A stretch of 64,000 nucleotides of DNA from NCBI RefSeq assembly GCF_004745645.1, contig NZ_SRMB01000004.1:372001-436000 (forward strand). Direction: 5' to 3'. Both the position numbers and the translations under genes were made by a program. Position 1 is the stretch's first letter, and every line of letters starts with the position of its first letter. The notes under the pieces are model-generated. The model had not been told where the DNA came from. It searched no databases and saw only the letters and a program-made list of their open reading frames with translations. This DNA comes from Hymenobacter metallicola. Lineage in GTDB: Bacteria; Bacteroidota; Bacteroidia; Cytophagales; Hymenobacteraceae. Of the stretch, positions 61,542 to 64,000 are shown piece by piece.

Positions 61542-63040
61542 TTAAAAGGCGCGTTGGTGAACGTCGGAGCGGTTGCCCACGGCGGGTTTATTGTTGCCCT
61601 GGCGCTGGTAGGCCCGCCATTCGCTTTGAAAGCAGCGGCACAGGAAATAGTCGTTGGCGTCGGTGGCGTGCCCGTAAGGCTCGTAGCTGACCTTGGTTTT
61701 GGGGTCCTGCACCTTCTTTTTGTCCTTGGTCCCGTCGCTGGCCTTCTTCACCTTCTGGTAGTCGGTGCTGGTCACATTGCACTTGCGGTCAATCCGAATC
61801 CGGATACCATCCTGCTCATGCTCCAGAATCTCGTCAATCCACAGGGCCCGCATGCTCACTGAGGGCGCGGAAGCCTCGATGCGCTGGGTGACTTTGGGCA
61901 GCCCGCGCAATTCCTTGAGCACGATGGTGAAGTCGTTGGAGCCTTGTTCGGTGCGGGTGTCACCGTGTTTGCCGGCCGGGTCGCCGTAGAGGAACACCTC
62001 GGCTTTGTGCTGGCCATACTTGCGCATGAAGCGCTGGCAGGCCAGCTTGGTTTTGTTGTCCTGGGTGAACTCATCAATCTGGGTGGCTTCTTTACCCCGC
62101 ACCTGCCACACGTTCAGCGTCACACCGGGCGTGAGGTTGAAGTCGAGCGTAAGGTGCAACGGGAGTTGTGGGTCGTAAGTGCTGGCGTAGTCGCCCACGT
62201 GCAGCTGGGTGTCGAAGCTGGGGTACATCTCGCCGCCGGTTTTCTCCACGGCGTTCCAGTCCCCTTCCAGCAGACGCTGCCGGTCGTAGTCCTTGAGTTG
62301 CTCCAGGCTCTTTTTGTAGATGCGCACAAACTCCCGGTCAGGGTTGTCGGTCACCAGAGCCTGTATTACCTGCTGATAGGGCTTGAGCAGCACCGGGTTG
62401 TTTTCGGCATCATACACGTACTTGAGCCGCACCCAGGTGTAGCCCGGGTTGCACGTGATGAGGATTTTCGGGATGAGCCCGAACTCGGCCAGCTTCCAGC
62501 GAATACGCGACTTGATGATGTCGGCGCCCTTCTCGGGCACGCCATCGTTGGCCTCTTCAATCCAGCAATCGGTGATTTCCAACGAGCCTAGGCGCTGGTA
62601 GTCCTCATCGGCTGGGCTGTAGGCCAACTCCTTGAAAATCTCCCGGCTGCCGTTGTTGAACACCAGGGCCTCGGGGGCGCCCGATCGGGTGATGTACCGA
62701 TAATCCTTGCCCATCACCAGGCCCATGGATGTCAGGACGGTCATGTAGGTTACAACCGTACTTTCCTTCAGATCAATAAGCCTTGTTCTAGCCGTTACCC
62801 CACGACTACCTGGATACCGCAGCCGCCGGTATATTTTCCATGCTACTCCTAAGTAGCTTTTACCTCCTCCTGCTTTGTGCGCCCCAGCAGTTGCCTACTG
62901 GGGCATCTACAGGCTGCCCCTCCGTAAAGCACTTCCTCTGTAACATCGTCTTCCAACGACTGCCACGCAAGGTGCTGCTTCCAGGAGGGGCAAAATTGAA
63001 TGTTTCTAGCTTGATGCAATTGATAACTATGCCTTACCAT
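61542..63040 (-). CDS. terL: Terminase large subunit, reading frame split by a 41-nt insertion in Walker A
   Basis: Packaging ATPase-nuclease. From ATG 63040 the frame gives WKQHLAWQSLEDDVTEEVLY then GGAA, after which it runs off frame to a stop at 62849. From 62873 the other frame gives AGGGKSYLGVAWKIYRRLRY, PGSRG and the rest: Walker B ITDCWIEEAND, motif III ILITCNPG, and nuclease Asp residues in LTLDFNLTPG, YGDPAGKHGD and GHATDANDYF. Removing 62872-62912 joins them into a normal 485-aa TerL with Walker A GAAGGGKS. Either the gene is inactivated, or the gap is skipped during expression. Confidence 0.85.
62872..62912 (-). other. 41-nt hairpin-bearing insertion in the terL P-loop codons
   Basis: Bounded by GC on both sides. 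Identical GCA codons flank the gap (62915-62917 and 62871-62873). It contains a perfect 7-bp stem, GCCCCAG/CTGGGGC (62881-62887 and 62898-62904, 10-nt loop). A competing 6-bp stem joins GGGGCA (62900-62905) with TGCCCC (62915-62920) at the upstream edge. Its length is not a multiple of three, and removal restores the frame exactly. Confidence 0.7.
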
Positions 63041-63124
63041 TGGGAGCAATGCATTATCTGTAAAGCTCCCCTGTACAATGCTGCAGCCCTAGCAAAAGAT
63101 AGTTAAAAAGTGCGTGGGCCTTAG

Positions 63125-63159
63125 CTGTAAGCAACTGAGACCGCAAAAACTGTAAGCAA
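63125..63159. repeat. Short direct repeat upstream of terL
   Basis: CTGTAAGCAA occurs at 63125-63134 and 63150-63159, 25 bp apart, in the 155-bp non-coding gap between terL and the immunity-like gene. It could be a regulatory or recombination site; no matching copy was found near the integrase. Confidence 0.4.
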
Positions 63160-63195
63160 TGTACACTTACTAAATTAAATATATTATTTTTCAGT

Positions 63196-63660
63196 CTACA
63201 TTTTTATTTTTACCCCATTAACTGTAAACCCTCCTTTTAAGCAAAAAAATATTGCTTTACGCAAACAGCTAATTATGTAATCTTCTCTATTACCAAAATC
63301 TTTAAAAGCAATTTCGATTGGTATCAAAGATTTGTCATCGCCCGAATTTTCGGGCATGACTATATGCTGATTAGGATCAACACCCCAAGAAATTATATCT
63401 TTCGTCGGTATCGGAATGTGAATAATAATCAATTTTTCCTTTTCGTATTTATAAGACGGCATTTTTTTATATACCCTAATCGGTGTTTGCCTACCGTAAA
63501 TTATTTGAAACCTTATTGTCCATTCGCTCAAATCACGAATATTCATTGATTCTAATACAGAATCAAATTCTAATTCCAGCAAATTACTTATTTTACTTGA
63601 ATTGAAATCTACATCCAAGAAATCAATTACATACGAAGTGTGTGAGATTTTGCAAATCAT
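63196..63660 (-). CDS. Imm9-like immunity protein (tentative)
   Basis: A 154-aa AT-rich cytoplasmic protein. IIIHIPIPTKDIISWGVDPN in the middle and FCLKGGFTVNGVKIKM at the end resemble immunity proteins of the Imm9 type. It starts 3 bp after the stop of a probable toxin C-terminus, the standard toxin-immunity order. Family assignment is from pattern memory and should be checked; the pairing itself is strong. Confidence 0.6.
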   Translation of the reverse strand: MICKISHTSYVIDFLDVDFNSSKISNLLELEFDSVLESMNIRDLSEWTIRFQIIYGRQTPIRVYKKMPSYKYEKEKLIIIHIPIPTKDIISWGVDPNQHIVMPENSGDDKSLIPIEIAFKDFGNREDYIISCLRKAIFFCLKGGFTVNGVKIKM

Positions 63661-63662
63661 TG

Positions 63663-64000
63663 TTAGGGATGGTAATTTTTGTCTTGTTCTCTATTTAGCG
63701 GCAGTGAGTGTCCATTACTTCTATGATCCCTAGCTCTCGCTGCTTCCGCTTTTTTCGCATTACCTGTAGTCGTTCTTCCTAAGTCTTCAACAACTCTAGC
63801 CTTGGCGTCAGTATAACCAGCTTTTCGAGCTAGCCTTTCACTTGTATGCACACGCCTTATTGCTCCGCTTTTCATAACATCGTCAGCATTCGCCTTTCCC
63901 ACTTTGAGTATTTCATCACCGTTTTCAACTTGGTAAAGCACAAAATTACCAACGGCTTCATTTGAGTTTTTATTTACCGACTTCTTTGCCGCCTGTGTGA
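63663..64000 (-). CDS. C-terminus of a probable polymorphic toxin (5' part beyond the window)
   Basis: At least 111 codons, open to the right edge. FVLYQVENGDEILKVGKANA leads into a basic region (GAIRRVHTSERLARKAGYTD) and the conserved end VEDLGRTTTGNAKKAEA, then ARDHRSNGHSLPLNREQDKN. This ending is typical of toxin tips swapped onto large secreted proteins. Secretion route and enzymatic activity cannot be read from this fragment. The following immunity-like gene supports the call. Confidence 0.6.
   Translation of the reverse strand, partial: TQAAKKSVNKNSNEAVGNFVLYQVENGDEILKVGKANADDVMKSGAIRRVHTSERLARKAGYTDAKARVVEDLGRTTTGNAKKAEAARARDHRSNGHSLPLNREQDKNYHP

Noticed and set aside
61542..62744. 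terL read as a complete 400-codon gene starting at ATG 62744
   Set aside because: That version lacks the Walker A motif. In-frame codons upstream of 62744 encode GGGKSYLGVAWKIYRRLRYP, so the ATG is internal and the gene is split, not short.
62840..63106. An 88-codon plus-strand frame opposite the terL 5' end
   Set aside because: Antisense of the terminase N-terminus, whose motifs (EEVLYGGAA, WKQHLAWQSL) are clear on the minus strand.
41732..63195. Direct repeats that could be attL/attR of the element
   Set aside because: I compared the spacer left of the integrase with the gap right of terL and saw no convincing shared core; the right end may lie outside the window.

Overview
The window comes from a GC-rich member of the Bacteroidota, most likely Hymenobacter or a close relative. 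The evidence is a SusC/SusD pair, a type IX secretion (T9SS) sorting domain, TAnnTTTG-type promoters and the style of the glycoside hydrolases. I see no tRNA, rRNA or CRISPR array.

Region 1 (1-6423): a two-component system (sensor kinase cut by the left edge, plus an OmpR-type regulator), a PAP2 phosphatase, an exported SdiA-regulated-like beta-propeller and a periplasmic GH3 beta-glucosidase.

Region 2 (7304-28268): a polysaccharide utilization locus. A LacI-type repressor is divergent from SusC and SusD. An alginate-lyase-family protein, a short-chain reductase, mannonate dehydratase (UxuA), two GH2 enzymes, a GH3, a second alginate-lyase-family protein, a GH88 unsaturated glucuronyl hydrolase and a third alginate-lyase-like lipoprotein follow. 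Lyases would cut a uronate polymer to unsaturated oligomers, GH88 and the GH2/GH3 enzymes would release sugars, and the reductase and UxuA would pass glucuronate-derived fructuronate through mannonate to KDG. A glucuronan or other glucuronate-rich glycan fits better than alginate. Two near-identical LacI-like operators (8573 and 26985) tie both ends together. Hairpin repeats occupy three intergenic gaps.

Region 3 (28523-41731): a short-chain dehydrogenase; a MacB-like ABC export operon (adaptor, ATPase, two permeases) divergent from an NtrC-type regulator and its kinase, with a candidate sigma-54 promoter between them; a GAF-domain remnant; a small unknown protein; and a T9SS-sorted protein.

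Region 4 (41850 to at least 63040): an integrated phage-like element. The left end holds an integrase, a TIR/deoxyribosyltransferase-like protein and a CI/LexA-like repressor on the minus strand, facing an early operon on the plus strand. That operon carries an excisionase-like protein, a protein with seven Myb/SANT-like modules, and a lambda-O-like replication protein whose gene contains iterons. A candidate origin or regulatory region, a low-GC gene pair and several cargo genes follow. The right part is a minus-strand Mu-like head module: terminase, gp36-like, portal, gp30-like protein with a zincin motif, gpG-like, a lipoprotein and gp37-like. The terminase gene is split by a 41-nt hairpin-bearing insertion exactly in its Walker A codons. 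No major capsid or tail genes are visible. They may lie to the right, be lost, or be supplied by a helper.

Region 5 (63196-64000): an AT-rich immunity-like gene and the C-terminus of a probable polymorphic toxin, cut by the right edge.
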